In this document: one piece after another, positions 1-11,699 of the stretch
How positions within the stretch are numbered: the first letter of the stretch is position 1
Layout of the letters: each line of letters starts with the position of its first letter
Origin: Coenobita brevimanus
Lineage: Eukaryota; Arthropoda; Malacostraca; Decapoda; Coenobitidae
Direction: 5' to 3'
DNA: 64,000 bases
Assembly (NCBI GenBank): GCA_032717465.1
Contig: CM064691.1
Location: 1,552,315 to 1,616,314 of the forward strand
Notes under the pieces: generated by a model
Database searches by the model: none
What the model saw: the letters and a program-made list of their open reading frames with translations, nothing else
What the model was told of the DNA's origin: nothing
Program-made: the position numbers and the translations under genes

Positions 1-664
1 TCCTTTCATTCACTTCACCACCCACCCCTCTCATCACTGGCCATGTATCCCTGTGGATCATTTTATGCCTGAAGAGGGTATTGGCTATCACCAACCCCCT
101 CCCAGCACAAATGTCCACTAACACACTCCCATTCTCATCTATCTCAGCAGCCACACCCCACTCACCAACTATTCCACCCACCTTCATATTCCCAACTTTA
201 CCATTCATATCACCAATCAAAAACACTCTCTCATTCCTTCCAAACTTTTCCATGCACACTTCTACATTTGTCCAGAACTCTTCTCTCACTCTTCTAACAC
301 GATCTTGCGTTGGCGCATACACACACACAATCGCCCACATTTGTAGTCCAACTTTCAACTTTACCCACACAATCCTTGACCCAACTGATCCATACTGTCT
401 TATGCTCTTCTTCCATCTTTTACTCACAACTATACATACTCCTTCCTTTGCCCTCTCATTCTCACCTACTCCTGCACATATACCCCATCCATACTCCCAA
501 TCTCTCACACTTTCTCCTCTCCATTTTGTTTCAGTTATTCCACATACATCCACTTTCGCACCCTCAAGCACCTGGACAATCTCTCTCTCTTTCACCTCAT
601 CATTCGCTCCTCTTACATTCCATGTACCCATTACCAAGTCCTTTGTCCGGTCCTGGGTCGTCAT
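1..664 (-). CDS. LINE apurinic-type endonuclease domain, fragment running off the window
   Basis: The minus strand is open without a stop from an ATG at 664 to the window edge (about 221 codons). It has the order of motifs of a non-LTR retrotransposon endonuclease: GTWNVRG near the start, ITETKW, a VYAPT strand, GDMNGKVG (the metal-binding GD.N motif) and a final FRHKMIHRDTW that matches the usual F.HK..H..TW block. Such enzymes nick target DNA to prime reverse transcription. The reverse transcriptase part would lie left of the window. An alternative ATG at 631 starts just before GTWNVRG. The frame is intact here, but whether the element is active cannot be judged. It probably belongs to the same broad family as the RT fragments at 47.4, 48.9 and 55.7 kb; this is inferred from style and shared non-coding pieces. 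Confidence 0.8.
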   Translation of the reverse strand, partial: MTTQDRTKDLVMGTWNVRGANDEVKEREIVQVLEGAKVDVCGITETKWRGESVRDWEYGWGICAGVGENERAKEGVCIVVSKRWKKSIRQYGSVGSRIVWVKLKVGLQMWAIVCVYAPTQDRVRRVREEFWTNVEVCMEKFGRNERVFLIGDMNGKVGNMKVGGIVGEWGVAAEIDENGSVLVDICAGRGLVIANTLFRHKMIHRDTWPVMRGVGGEVNER

Positions 665-805
665 CGTTTGGTCAGTCCTTGTCCGAGGCTTCTTGTTTGT
701 TTTTTTAGTTAGTTGTTTTCCGGGGAGGGGCACTAACCCTCCGCCAACCCTTTTAGTCGCCTTTTACGACAAACAGGGATACTGGGGGAGTATTCTTGAA
801 AAAAA
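665..805 (-). mobile_element. 5' untranslated part of the LINE above
   Basis: Read on the minus strand, this piece leads into the endonuclease frame. It contains a GTTAGTGCCCCTCCCC-type segment that recurs at about 25.19 kb (and weakly at 57.83 kb) inside short derivatives that end in the GATA-repeat tail. That recurrence is why it is taken as LINE 5' UTR. It is bounded by an A/T-rich (AAAT)n tract at 790-823. Confidence 0.6.
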
Positions 806-823
806 AAATAAATAAATAAATAA

Positions 824-1250
824 CCTTCCCTTCACCCGTGACTTCACACTTCCAGGCATATCCGTCCTCTACATGGATCGCGTTTCAAAAATACAGTTTG
901 TCATCTTTGGAAATCACCTAATCGAAAACTTGGGCATAGTTGTCCTGTTAACTCTAGGGATGTCTGTCCAGCGAAAATAAAAACAAATTTCATTATAATC
1001 ACTATGGCCATGCTGCCTGCCAACTTCTATACTGCTAACGATATTCTCTCAGATAAAACCAAACTGAGTGTATTATTACCTTTTGTGGGTTCCTTAATAT
1101 ACCGAATGAGGACACTTTATTGGACTGTTTTCAAAATTCCTTGGACTCGATGTTTCCTGTTTGATTTTCCCGCTCTACGCTCGGAAAATTAAAATATCCT
1201 ATAATAATAACTGTGTTGAACTATTTCCCTTTCTTAATGTCTTCCCAGTG
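824..1250. other. AT-rich spacer, nothing recognised
   Basis: No coding pattern, RNA fold or repeat that could be tied to another copy in the window was seen. Confidence 0.4.
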
Positions 1251-1402
1251 GTATTCTTTTATTCCCTGAACTACATCCCTCTGGAACTCGCCTCCCCGGA
1301 GCAGTTCCCCTCAAACTTCAACCTAGTAATCTAGTGTATGGATTATTTTTTTCTTTATTCATTTGTTTTTCCTTCCTCTGTTCTGTTATTAATAAAAAAG
1401 AT
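1251..1402 (+). mobile_element. 5'-truncated 3' end of the jockey/I-like LINE
   Basis: The sequence parallels 30140-30330, the last codons (frame ..PRTASLWNSLP..) and 3' UTR of the larger element at 28.8-30.3 kb. Shared features are the CTGGAACTCGC stretch, the TGTATGGATTATT stretch and an A-rich end. Confidence 0.65.
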
Positions 1403-2480
1403 TTACTGTCTGCCTTATTTAATTCTAGAGATCTGTAAATAATACTAATAACGGCAATGTCTGTTTTCTGTGTACTACGTACAGCATTCAGCTCGTCTAT
1501 TTTAAATGTGCAAATTCTTACTATTTGTATAACAGACTTGAAAATTATTATTATATCCACACCAAAGTGTGTAATGCTACTATATTTACTTTGTTTCTTC
1601 TTTCTTCCAACCGCATTTTCAGCTTCGATTCAAACTTAGCACAACTGTTTCTTGGGCCAATACCCCCGGACACATATTTATTTATTTATTTATTTTTTGT
1701 AGGCCTCGAACTGCATCTCTTTGGAACTAGCCTCCACAGTTGTTTCCCCCCAAACACATTCCCCACCGCGGCCCTTGAAGACACACATGCTTGCTAAGAG
1801 GACTGTAAACTGCTCTGTTTTGGTGCTTTACCAGTGAGTTGCCAACAACAGTATGTTTCTTACCTAAATTTCGTTTGCTTTTGTTCCACTTGTCCCATGG
1901 GAAATACCATCAGTCATCACACCTTCCTCCTCCACTTCCATTTTCCTCTCCGCATCCCCATCACACTCGTCAGGGAACTTGTCGCATGCATTTCTTCTTA
2001 ACCTCATCTTGCTTCCTAAGGGTGAACTTGCTTGCACCCTTGTGAAAAAATATCCAACTTTCAGCCCTCCTCCCTCTCCTTTAACAGCTCTTTCAAGAAC
2101 TCACTCACCTTAGCAGTTTTGTGCCACTGAGTGTATGATTTTCCCCTCTCTAGTTTGAAAAATTCATCTTTCACCTTAACATGTTGCTTCTCGGACACTG
2201 CAGGAGGGATATCCATCACGGGAGAAGTGACCATCGCACATTCTTCACAACATCAGAAAACACAAACACAACAATCACACCGCTGTTAATGTCACACAGA
2301 GGTAAACACTATATCTGCAAACACTAAACAGCAAACACTGCCATAATGCTGACAGAAAACACGTAAACACTTTTACCACACAAGCAGACTGATACAACCC
2401 ATTGACACTTTACAACAATGGTACCACAGTCTAACTCAGCGCGCTCGTGGGTGCGACCTGACAAGATGACCTCTGGCAGG
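1403..2480. other. Intergenic spacer with one LINE scrap
   Basis: AT-rich DNA. A short piece at 1703-1757 again resembles the C-terminal codons of the jockey/I-like LINE (CTCTTTGGAACTAG..). A (TTTA)n run lies at 1675-1697. Otherwise nothing is recognised. Confidence 0.4.
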
Positions 2481-2509
2481 CGAAATGACCTCTAAAGACA
2501 CGACGTGCA

Positions 2510-2784
2510 AGAGCAGAGGTGCCCCTTGTGGCAAGAGAGACGTGGGGCGACGGACAGTGGCTGTGAGTGAAGAGGGAGGCCGGAACAGCAAAGGGACTGC
2601 CTATATATTACTTATTCTTCTCATCTCCTGCCAACGGAGAGAAACACACTGGTGGGAAGCAGAGGTGCCCTTGGTGGCGAGGACATCATGGGGTACAGGG
2701 CAGGAGATGTGTGGCGGAGAGGGAGGCCACGGCAACAAAAGGGTGTTATGAGAAATGTTTGTTTTACACTCGTTCCTTCCACAG
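2510..2784 (+). repeat. Two partial tandem copies of the channel's terminal-exon beginning
   Basis: The segment AGAGGTGCCCC recurs at about 2515, 2661 and 2819 (spacing about 146 and 158 bp). In one frame the copies read AEVPLVARETWGDGQWL, EAEVPLVARTSWGTGQEM and, in the real exon, GAEVPPMPRKSWDMGLQL. The second copy also has an upstream pyrimidine tract and RRET like the RHRET of the exon. Neither upstream copy continues into the membrane segment. They look like duplication remnants or abandoned alternative exons. Confidence 0.55.
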
Positions 2785-3284
2785 TCCGCCATCGGGAGAC
2801 AGGCATCAGTGAGGGAGCCGAGGTGCCCCCAATGCCGAGGAAGTCGTGGGACATGGGGCTGCAGCTGGGGGCGAAGAAGGAGCCCGAAGTCAACATGGGG
2901 TTGCTGGCCAGAAGCAGAGTCGTCGTCCCAGTCATCTTCCTCATCTTCAACCTCTGCTACTGGGCCGTCGCTCTCAAGTTGGTTTACAGGGCTTGGATTC
3001 ACAATAATCTGTTTTTACTAACCGTACGCAGATCTCTAACCATTGCCAGTGCAGTTGACGGTCAAGTATGGTCAGACTTTAGGATCAGTTTGACTAGTAT
3101 CCCACCCCAAAATCAAGACTCATCGAATTCACGCAACCACAGCTCAGTAATCATGTTGTGGGAGCAGCTTAATTCCTTCAGGGAAAAAAACAACTCAGCT
3201 AGCTATTGCAAGGTTACGATCAACCACCTTGCTCGAAGAAATGACAAGAAGGATATACAGTACAAACTTCCCATATGTCTCTAG
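2785..3284 (+). CDS. Probable terminal exon of a Cys-loop ligand-gated chloride channel (TM4)
   Basis: A strong acceptor (pyrimidine run, then CACAG ending at 2784) opens a frame reading ARSRVVVPVIFLIFNLCYW at about 2904-2960. This is the fourth transmembrane helix pattern SR..FP..F..FN..YW of GABA, glycine, glutamate, histamine and pH-gated anion channels of invertebrates. The upstream residues PRKSWDMGLQL fit the end of the cytoplasmic M3-M4 loop. The preceding intron would be phase 1. The frame continues about 100 residues beyond TM4 to TAG at 3282-3284. That is unusual, because these channels normally end a few residues after TM4, so the 3' limit is doubtful or the exon is decayed. Earlier exons are not visible in the window. 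The subtype cannot be named. Confidence 0.55.
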
Positions 3285-4016
3285 CTCTTCTTGCATATCA
3301 AAATTTGAGTTGCGAGAGGGAGTTGACTAAGTTCGTAAATCCAAGCCGAGGGATTCTTGCTGCATAATATCAATTGTCCTGGACATAAGGGATTTCATTT
3401 CCCATCGTTTTATTATTAATGTTTCTACCTTATCATTATTTTTATATTTCTTTTGACATTAAAACTTTGATTGGTTGTTTGTGTGAAAGGATTCAAGTTT
3501 GCATACAATTATGTAACGCTCTTCTTGACTATCTCATGATCAGGACAACTCAAGCACTGTACAGGTATTCCAATTAACGTTAGGTAAATTTATTCAGATG
3601 AAAATGAGTCTTAATAGGCTCATGAGAGACTGAGAGTATTAGAAACTATACTTAATTTCTGCTTTTGGCATGAATTCCAATATTGTGATTTGGGAACGCA
3701 GTCGTCAACATTCATAATATTACCCTCTTTGTACATTGTTCCAGCAAACTCCAGACGATTTTACTGAGCTGAGAGTGAGGCAGTGGAAGTTCAGAATGTA
3801 TATACTGGTACAAGATTGCCAACATTCCCAAGGGACTGCAAGATAATCTCACACAGTTACAGTATAATGACAAACTTCTTTACAAATTGCCAGCGTGTTC
3901 TATGATTTGGCATTTTTTCCCATAAATTCCCTTATAATATCTAAATAAAGAGAAACATATGAAAAAAAGACATCTGTGGTTATTGACTCGAACAATTGTG
4001 CCAAGTTTGAAGCAAA
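3285..4016. other. AT-rich spacer, nothing recognised
   Basis: Possible 3' flank of the channel exon. No AATAAA-to-cleavage arrangement could be supported, and no repeat copies were spotted. Confidence 0.35.
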
Positions 4017-4266
4017 TCTATCTGTCTATTGCCAGATGCCTTAATCCCGTAAGGGGTGGCCACAAACAAATCGCCTCCATGTCGCCCTGTCCCCCGCCGT
4101 TTCACTGCCCTGCTCCCAGCTCACACACCCCTCTCTCATATACCTCTCCACTCCATCCCTCCATCTCAATCCTTGGCCTCCCCCTCCCTCTCCTCCCCCT
4201 CCACCTCACTCACACTCTCCTCGTCAGTCTCTCACTCTCCATCCTCTCCACATAGCCAAACCACCT
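4017..4266 (-). mobile_element. 3' end of the GATA-tailed LINE family, 5'-truncated
   Basis: On the minus strand this reads through the family's C-terminal codons (WFGYVERMESERL.., RGRGRPRIEMEG-like, ERYMRE..) into GGCCACCCCTTACGGGATTAAGGC and the (ATAG)n-type tail at 4017-4030. It matches the insert at 11326-11586 and the pieces at 28.4, 49.1, 56.5 and 57.0 kb. Confidence 0.8.
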
Positions 4267-6264
4267 CATTTCTGTTAATAATTCAAATGTATGGCGACTT
4301 GATTATCGTTAAAATCGGTTAATACTCTCAGCCATCTGCAGTTCACGATCAATTGAACCAAATCGTCTGGGGTTTGCTGCAATAGAATTTTTGAGTTACC
4401 CAGACCAAGGGAGGGTACGCGGTAACAGTATTCACACTCTCAGGCGCCCGCAACAGCTGTTCGACCATGAGAGGATTAAAACTCCACAATTTATTAAGCT
4501 ATTTCTTGTCAGCCACTGGGTCTGTACCTCTGAATCGTTTCTGTTAAATTTAATGGACAAGAAGGTTACTGGTGTTATGCAGGAGCTGTAACTCAAATTC
4601 AAATTTTTCTGAACCATTGAAAATACAACCTTACCTCTTCAGTCCGATGACGTATCTTACTTTTGCCATCCAGAGAAGATTCTACGTAGCTGCTTAGGAG
4701 AAATTTTTCAAACTGTTAGACTTTGCTTTCATTAATTCCTTAAACACGAGTGACAGCTCCTAACCTGAATTAACTTTTTTTTTAATACCATTATTGAAAA
4801 AAAGCACGTTATCGGATTGAAAGGGTAACCAGAAAGAGTAACGTAAATAATTTGTATGCTTTTTTTCTTCCCCAGCGACAGCCTCCCCATCTCGGGCGTT
4901 TGAGCAGCTCGGGTATGAAGCAACATGAAGAAGCTACAACCTAACCACCTAATCAACCACCAACACAATCTAACCAGCTATTGTGCGTCCTTGTATATGC
5001 TGTGTATCCTTATAATGTCCTTATATTACAAGCTGGGCCATATAACCATGAGATATCCCATTTCTCGTGTGCTTGAGGAACATTTCGGTCCGCTGGTGTT
5101 ATGTTTGTGTTGCTTCGTGAAATTTCTAGTCAAACTATGCATTCAGTGGACGTACAGACGCAGACAGCAAAAATCATGGAAAAGGTTATGGGAAGTAGTA
5201 AACGATGGAGAATATGCACTGGTAATAGTGACTGGGCCGTCCTTGCAACACACGAGAACTGAGATGCACAGTATATGAACTACCCTGTATTTGAAAATCA
5301 TGGCGTCAGTTTGGATCTTATTTTCGTTGGCGTAGAAGTTTCGTAATACCCCTTTCCCCGTGACTAATCTCCCTGTTACACCGTGAATATATAGATATAG
5401 ATCTATAGGCTACATTTGTACTTTAATAGATAGGTATCTCGATAGCGTGGTCGCAGGTATTTGTAGGGAGATCGTCGAAACACTGCCAGAATTAAGTTGT
5501 GAGACATAGTATGGCTCGAACTTGTCACTGCTTATGAAAATGGTGTGTCGTCAGCTAGAGTGAATAGGTAGCTCTCTCTTTCTCTCTCTCTCTCTCTCTC
5601 TGTATCAGCAAGGTGTTAGAGCACTTTTAGGCTGCGGAGTTTATTGTACAGTTATATCGAATAATGATTTACAGCGTAACGTAGCGTGATGGCAAAGCCT
5701 CCTAGCTGACCCTCGTGTTATCTGGCCTTCTCTCCAACCCCTTCTGACCTGAAGGGAATCTCTCCAACATTATGTACAGTTTGGAGAGGATGCGTGTGTG
5801 TGATGTAGTGTCTGGTAGATTTCCATTCACGTGGACTAACTGACTAGGGCTGATTACTCCACATGTTTGAATACGTCATGAAATTCTTGGTCGTCTGGAC
5901 CACAAAGAGATTGTTTGAGATACATTATAGGTTAAGAAATCTTGATGGTCTGGGACAACAAGATTGTGGATATACATCATGTGGATTGACATTCCTAGTA
6001 AGAAGCTGTGTATGTCTCCAGCAGACACTACTTCCTGTACATTGTGTTATGAAATATATACTGTACTAGTGCCTGTATAATGTCTACAGGTAGATAGATA
6101 GATAGATATAGATATGTTTATTTATTAGATGCAAAATACATAAATTTAAAAGATCAGAATAATGCATACATTGAATGTAAAGATATAATATGCAAATTAA
6201 ATCACTGAAAAAAGATGTGCTATAAAGTTTCATTGCATCGTTCATTTTTATTACAAGGGCTCTG
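4267..6264. other. Spacer DNA with a (CT)n tract
   Basis: About 2 kb without supported genes. It holds a (CT)n microsatellite at about 5571-5602 and short (GATA) runs at 5390-5430 and 6092-6110. The open frame at 4925-5278 has no recognisable domain and is not claimed as a gene. Confidence 0.4.
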
Positions 6265-6420
6265 ACTTGCATGGCCGGCCTTGCTTACCTAATGGCGGCT
6301 CTCCTTGCTGTTCAGACTCTAGCACCCTCTCTGTTCAGTCCCTTACCGCTGGAGTCACACAATATCCTCTTCCCAGGTCTATTTCAGTCTGCCTCTGCCC
6401 TTAACCCGCCCCGTCCCATC
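6265..6420 (-). mobile_element. Diverged LINE fragment similar to 45345-45480
   Basis: CATG..GC.T..CCTAATGG.GGCT followed by TCTATTTATTCC/TCTGTTCAGTCC and a CGCTG..GTCACA block are shared in the same order with 45345-45450. Both lie beside pieces of an antisense LINE C-terminal region. Confidence 0.5.
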
Positions 6421-7165
6421 GACGTATGGGTACGTTGCAACATTTTGCATTTGCCAGTCCCGACGACGTACTGGTACTTCTTGCAATTGCAAGGTCCCTA
6501 ATTTGCACAATTTTCAATTTTCGCATGTGATTTTTCGTCCATATACACGGGACACCTTCCTCTATACCTCTACAAGATGCCAAGCAGGGACAATGCCTTG
6601 CACCGCATAACCTTCCTCCCCCTCGCACACGCCCTTGTCTCGGCAATTCACCTGTTACCAGTGACCTGGCCAATAAAGATATTCAGGGCCAGAGTGATTC
6701 CCCAATCGATGACAATGTCGAGGACAAAGTTTACATAGCATTAGAGGAAGAAACAGTCAGAAATAATGATCAGGTAATGGGGCAAAAGAAGGTCAGGTAT
6801 GGTGATGAGTTAGTGAGTGAGTGAAACAATGCTTATAATGCCTATATTACTGTTTGAAAACCAATATACTCTCGTACTACACATAAATTCGTACCAAGTA
6901 AATAAATAAATACCGTTTATGAGTGGTGTGAAATAGTTACCCTCCCATAGAACTCGTTTTCTTTTGTGCCAGCCTGTTAGAAAACCCAGTCAGGTAAGAA
7001 GGTACTGATACCTGGATTGAGTATTCTAAACCTAAGGTGAGCGATTTCTCTATGAAATTTCGATGTTTCTCACCAAAAGCAGAGGTTTTAGCCCCCCCCC
7101 AAAAAAAAATCGAAAATACCTCAGGATTGGGGGGTGTCGGAGGTGCGAAATAGTTCGGGACGTAG
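6421..7165. other. Spacer, nothing firm
   Basis: Short open frames only. A poly-C/poly-A step lies at 7093-7109. No repeat match was noticed. Confidence 0.3.
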
Positions 7166-7445
7166 TTGACACCTCTCACCCTCCACATCCAGTTGTCATC
7201 CTCCATCCTCTCAATATGCCAAACCTTCTCAGTCCAGCCCGTCTCATCACCAATACATGCAAGTCCCATCCTTCCTCTCAAATCTTAATTCGAAATCCTA
7301 GCTCCTTCAGGCCTGTTATTCAAGGACGCACTACATAGACATTATCATCTCTGTACGTTTGAGCTTACGAATATCCTCTTCCTTTACTGCCCAAGGTTCA
7401 CTGCCATACTGCATTTCACTCCACACCTGCCGCATACAAGGACCC
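7166..7445 (-). mobile_element. Diverged LINE C-terminal region
   Basis: The + strand CACCCTCCACATCCAGTTGTC and CTCAGTCCAGCCC..CCCATC blocks follow the same order as 45500-45800. There the minus strand clearly encodes a LINE C-terminus (GRAGLRWSGHVERMKDDN). Here the frame is broken by several indels. Confidence 0.6.
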
Positions 7446-7465
7446 CTTAGCAATTAAATGCAATG

Positions 7466-7466
<1 letters not shown>

Positions 7467-7496
<30 letters not shown>
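7467..7496. repeat. (TG)15 microsatellite
   Basis: Perfect TG dinucleotide run. Confidence 0.95.
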
Positions 7497-7498
<2 letters not shown>

Positions 7499-7809
7499 CT
7501 GTGGCTACATATTGGTGATGCACACATGTCCCATAGTTTAATATGCAGTATTTGTCAAACTAGTACTGAAACTTTCTTTCCCTTAATTATCGTAGATCGA
7601 TTAGGTGTGTGCAGTACTAGCAGTTGGTCTATGTGCCGAACATTGGACTTGACGCTGTAACACTGACCTTCATTAAATTGTTCAGAAACTCAGTTGCTTC
7701 ATTTTTGCCTGATTCTCTACTTTTCATTCAAGTTGGGTCCAAAAATCGGATAAAACTTGTTTGTCTTTGACATCTTGTATACAAAATCACATCGGTCCAT
7801 CATTAGCTG

Positions 7810-8375
7810 ACCCTATGGCCATCCACCAAGTTTGGTCCAAACTGAACTAATACTGTACAGTTTACAGGGCCAGCATTTGACCTTCCCATGTGACCTTGAC
7901 CTTTGACTGTTCCTAACACTGAGTTCTTTCATCTATGCCTTACCTTAAACCCTTTCGCCAGATCTAGAATAAGATTGACATAAACTGTTTCAAGTTTATT
8001 TTCCCACGTGACCTGGATCTACTATTTTGCAAAATCAATAGGTCTGCTCCTTTGCTGATCCTCAACCTTTCCACCAAATTTCGTCTGAATCAGATCAAAA
8101 TTGTTTTAGTTAATTTGTTCCCACAACCACGCAGGCCCAACTTTGACCTTGCACTGTGACCTCGGCCTCTGATTCAGTCTTTTCAAAATCGACTCCCTTT
8201 GTTCTTGCCTTTCCCTCAATCGTTCCGCCAAGTTTGGTTTAAACCGGATCAAAACTATTTCAACTGACCTTGCTATGTGATTTTGACCTTTGACCTCTTA
8301 TTCTTAAAAAAAAAAAAGTATAGGTGAGCCCCTTGGCTGACACTCATCCCTTCCACCAAGTTTTGTTAATATCGG
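7810..8375. repeat. Degenerate tandem repeat rich in TGACCT half-sites
   Basis: A module CC(A/G)CCAAGTTTGGTTTAAA..GGATCAAAA recurs at about 7823, 7956, 8071, 8226 and 8353 (spacing 115-155 bp). Between the modules lie phrases such as TGTGACCTTGACCTTTGAC. Copies are strongly diverged. It resembles the GACCTTGACC-type repeats common in marine invertebrate DNA (established only in a general way). Another local pair at 54.02-54.26 kb has a similar flavour. Confidence 0.7.
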
Positions 8376-8388
8376 ATCAGTATTGTTA

Positions 8389-8392
<4 letters not shown>

Positions 8393-8453
<61 letters not shown>
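8393..8453. repeat. (CT)n(CA)n compound microsatellite
   Basis: About 40 bp of CT is followed by about 20 bp of CA. The CA run directly abuts the 5' side of LINE copy 1. Confidence 0.95.
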
Positions 8454-11325
8454 GCATCGTCGGAGTAAACGTCTGTACCGGCGCTCCATACCAGCTCAAC
8501 ACGGCCAGAGGCATTACCTAAATAAGTATCTTTGAGTCAAGCTCTGTACCAGGTTAGACTAAATGATTTTTCATTATTAAAAGGAAAAGAAATAATAAGT
8601 TTAAATAAGACTGCTTCAAACAACAAAGAACCACGATGCGTTGAGTCAGCTGGGTTTGTTTATACTACAGCAAGACGGGGAAAGTGTACATACTCTGTAA
8701 GTACACACTCTGTTCATTTAGTATTACAAAATGGATCCATACTTCAGTATAACAAATTTGGAAAAGAAAAGGGATAAAAGTAAAAAGCAAAATGATGATT
8801 TCTACCAAGAACTGGTTGAAGTGGAGACTCACAATAGACTGGTTGAACGTGTACACAAACTAGAAATGGCTTTCAAAAATGAAATTGATGAAATAAAGAA
8901 GCAAATGCACTTGCAAAAGGAAGAGATAGAAAAACTGGGAAGGGAGGCCAATAGGAAAGACACAACCATCAGTGAACTAACAGTGGAATTGAATACCCTT
9001 AGGAAGAAACTGAGTGAAATGGGAAGTACAGTAGTTAATCACGAGAGTGTTATGGAAGAGTTAAAAAATGACACAGAGACAATTAGACAAGCAAGCAGTC
9101 TTATGGACCAGCTAGAGCAGTGATATTGAGGAGAAGATAACACAGGTGAATGAAGCTGTGCAAAGCTACAAAAATGATGTAGAAATCACGTATGCTGAAA
9201 TGGTGAAAGTAAAGAAAGACTTAGAAACATGGGTGGAGGAAAAAAAACATTAAAAAGGAAGTGAAAAGAATAATCCAAAACAATCCAAAGTTAGTCAGAG
9301 ATTCCGTAGAGATAAACAAATCAATAGTAATCCCTGGAATAGAAGAGGAAGAAATTAAAAACAAAATCACTAGAGACAAAAAGGAGATGGCAAATGTAAT
9401 GAGCTTACTGAAAGAAGTATCAGAGGAAATCTGTAGTAAAGACATAGAGGAACACAAAAGGTTAGGGAAATACGAGAAAAGCAAGACAAGACCTCTAAAG
9501 GTGACTTTCCAGAGTGTAAACACTGTGGAAGAGATACTAAAAAATGCAAAGAATCTTATGGAAAAAGAAGAGTTCAAAAATGTATGGATAAAAAGATGTC
9601 TAACACAAGAGGAACTGGAATTACTGAAAGAGAAAAGGGAGGAAGCAAAAACAAAAAATGAGGGAAGATCAGAAGAGGAGAAGAAGAAATTTTTTTTACA
9701 AAGTAATAGGATTGCAGGTACGAAAGTGGTACACAAACAGGATGGAAGAAAAAGGAGGAAGTTAGTAGAACCATGTCATGACAAGTATATAAACAAGATG
9801 ATAAAGTTGATGTACTCAAATGTGGATGGAATGGTATCTAAATTACTAGAGATGAATGATTATGTCAGAGAAAATGAACCACAAATAATATGCCTAACTG
9901 AGACAAAATTAACACCAAGGATATCCAATGACATACTTAACTTAGAGGAATACAATATATGGAGAAGAGACAGAAATTTAAAAAAAGGAGGAGGAATTAT
10001 AATATTAACTAAGAAAAATCTAAAAGTCAAAAAAATAAACCTAGATATACCATCACAAATAGAACTGATTGCAGTAGAGATCGACACATCTGAAGGTAAA
10101 GTAATTGTAGCCAATTTGTATATGCCACCCAGATCAAACACATGGGAAAGAAACGAATATGAGGACCTGGCAGAGAGTACAATTCAGAGTATAAGATCCT
10201 TGCTACATAAAATGGAAGAGAAATCGGAAAGAATTATACTAACTGGGGATTTCAATACAAATAAAAATTGGATATAAATAGCCAAGAAAGCTGTTGGGAC
10301 CAAAAGCTCCTGGATCTCGTACAAGAGTTTTTTCTTAACGCAACATGTGAGGGAAACCACTAGAAAAAGAGGACTTGATGTACCTTCAGTGCTAGATCTA
10401 ATATTTACTAGGCAAGAAAATGACATTGACAGTTTAATATATCACCCTCCACTCGGCAAAAGCGATCATGCAGTACTAAATTATAACTTCAGGATAGCAT
10501 ATGACATAGTAAACAGCAATGACAGTTACAAAAAGAGACTAAACTATAAAAAGGGAAATTATCAAGACCTAAAGAAGTATTTCTTAGAAGTTGATTGGGA
10601 AAATGAGCTTAGAGGACAAGATTTAAATGCTGTATATAAAAATTTTTGTGAATTTTATGAAATAGGAGTCGAGAAGTACATCCCACAGCACAAAGAAGCA
10701 GATAAGAAAATACAGAAATGGTTCAATACAGAATGTAAAAAAATCAAAAGAAAGAAGAGATTTGTTGTGGAATAGATACAGAAGACACAATAGTGAAAGG
10801 GCGTATAATAATTACAAACAGGCAAGAAACGACTATACAAGAATAAGGAGGGAAGCCCAAAAACAGTTTGAGGAGGATATAGTAAATAAAAGTAGTGATC
10901 AACCAAAGCTGTTTTACAGCTATATCAGAAGCAAAACCAAAGTAAAAGATATAATACAATCCATCACGGACGAGGGAATCACTTATACACAAGAGAAAGA
11001 TATTTGTGAAGCACTAAATAAGAATTTCCAATTAGTTTTTACAGAAGAAAAAAATTTTGAGAGGGAATATGTGGAACACGCATGTCCACACATAATACCA
11101 GATATACAAATAGCAGAAAAAGTAATACAGGAGGAGTTAAGTAGATTAGACAGAGGAAAAGCAAGTGGTCCTGATGAAATTTCATGTTGGGTGTTACGAG
11201 AATGTGCAAAGGAGTTAAGTAAACCATTATTTTTAATTTTCAAGAAATCCTTGAGTCAAGTGAAACTACCTGATATTTGGAAAAAAGCAAATATAGTCCC
11301 CTTATTCAAGAAAGGAAATAGACAA

Positions 11326-11586
11326 CACACTGAGGTGGTTTGGCCATGTGGAGAGGATGGAGGGTGAAAGACTGACGAAGAGAGTGTATGTGAGTGAGGT
11401 GGAGGGGGGAAGAGGGAGGGGGAGGCCGAGGATGAGATGGAGGGATGGGGTGGAGAGGTATATGAGAGAAGGGGGTGTGAGTTGGCAGCAGGGCAGTGAA
11501 ATGGCGGGGGACAGGGCGACTTGGAGGCGATTTGTTTGTGGCCACCCCAAACGGGATTGAGGCGTCTGGCAATAGATAGATAGATA
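11326..11586 (+). mobile_element. 5'-truncated GATA-tailed LINE inserted into LINE copy 1
   Basis: A 261-bp insert interrupts the RT frame and is flanked by the perfect 11-bp duplication GAAATAGACAA (11315-11325 and 11587-11597). Copy 2 shows the uninterrupted site (GGGAATAGACAAAATCC at about 15477). It encodes the last about 75 codons of its own family (LRWFGHVERMEGERLTKRVY.., RGRGRPRMRWRDGVE.., WRRFVCGHPKRD, stop) and ends in (GATA)n. This fixes the 3' end of the family, its tail and its target-site duplication length. Confidence 0.95.
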
Positions 11587-11699
11587 GAAATAGACAAAAT
11601 CCTCTCAACTACCGACCAGTATCACTGACCAGTGTTGTAAGCAAGGTATTAGAAAAACTTATAAGAAAAGCTTGGGTAAATCATCTAGAAGAACACAGT

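Noticed and set aside
81..815. 244-codon plus-strand open frame at the left edge
   Set aside because: It is antisense to a clear LINE endonuclease frame on the minus strand (GTWNVRG..GDMNGKVG) and has no domain of its own.
4925..5278. 117-codon frame with hydrophobic segments
   Set aside because: No recognisable domain, no splice context and no second copy; its length can occur by chance in AT-rich DNA.
9221..9736. 171-codon minus-strand frame (and 13456-13890, 144 codons)
   Set aside because: Both are complements of the Lys/Glu-rich ORF1 region of LINE copies 1 and 2; Ser/Phe richness is the expected shadow.
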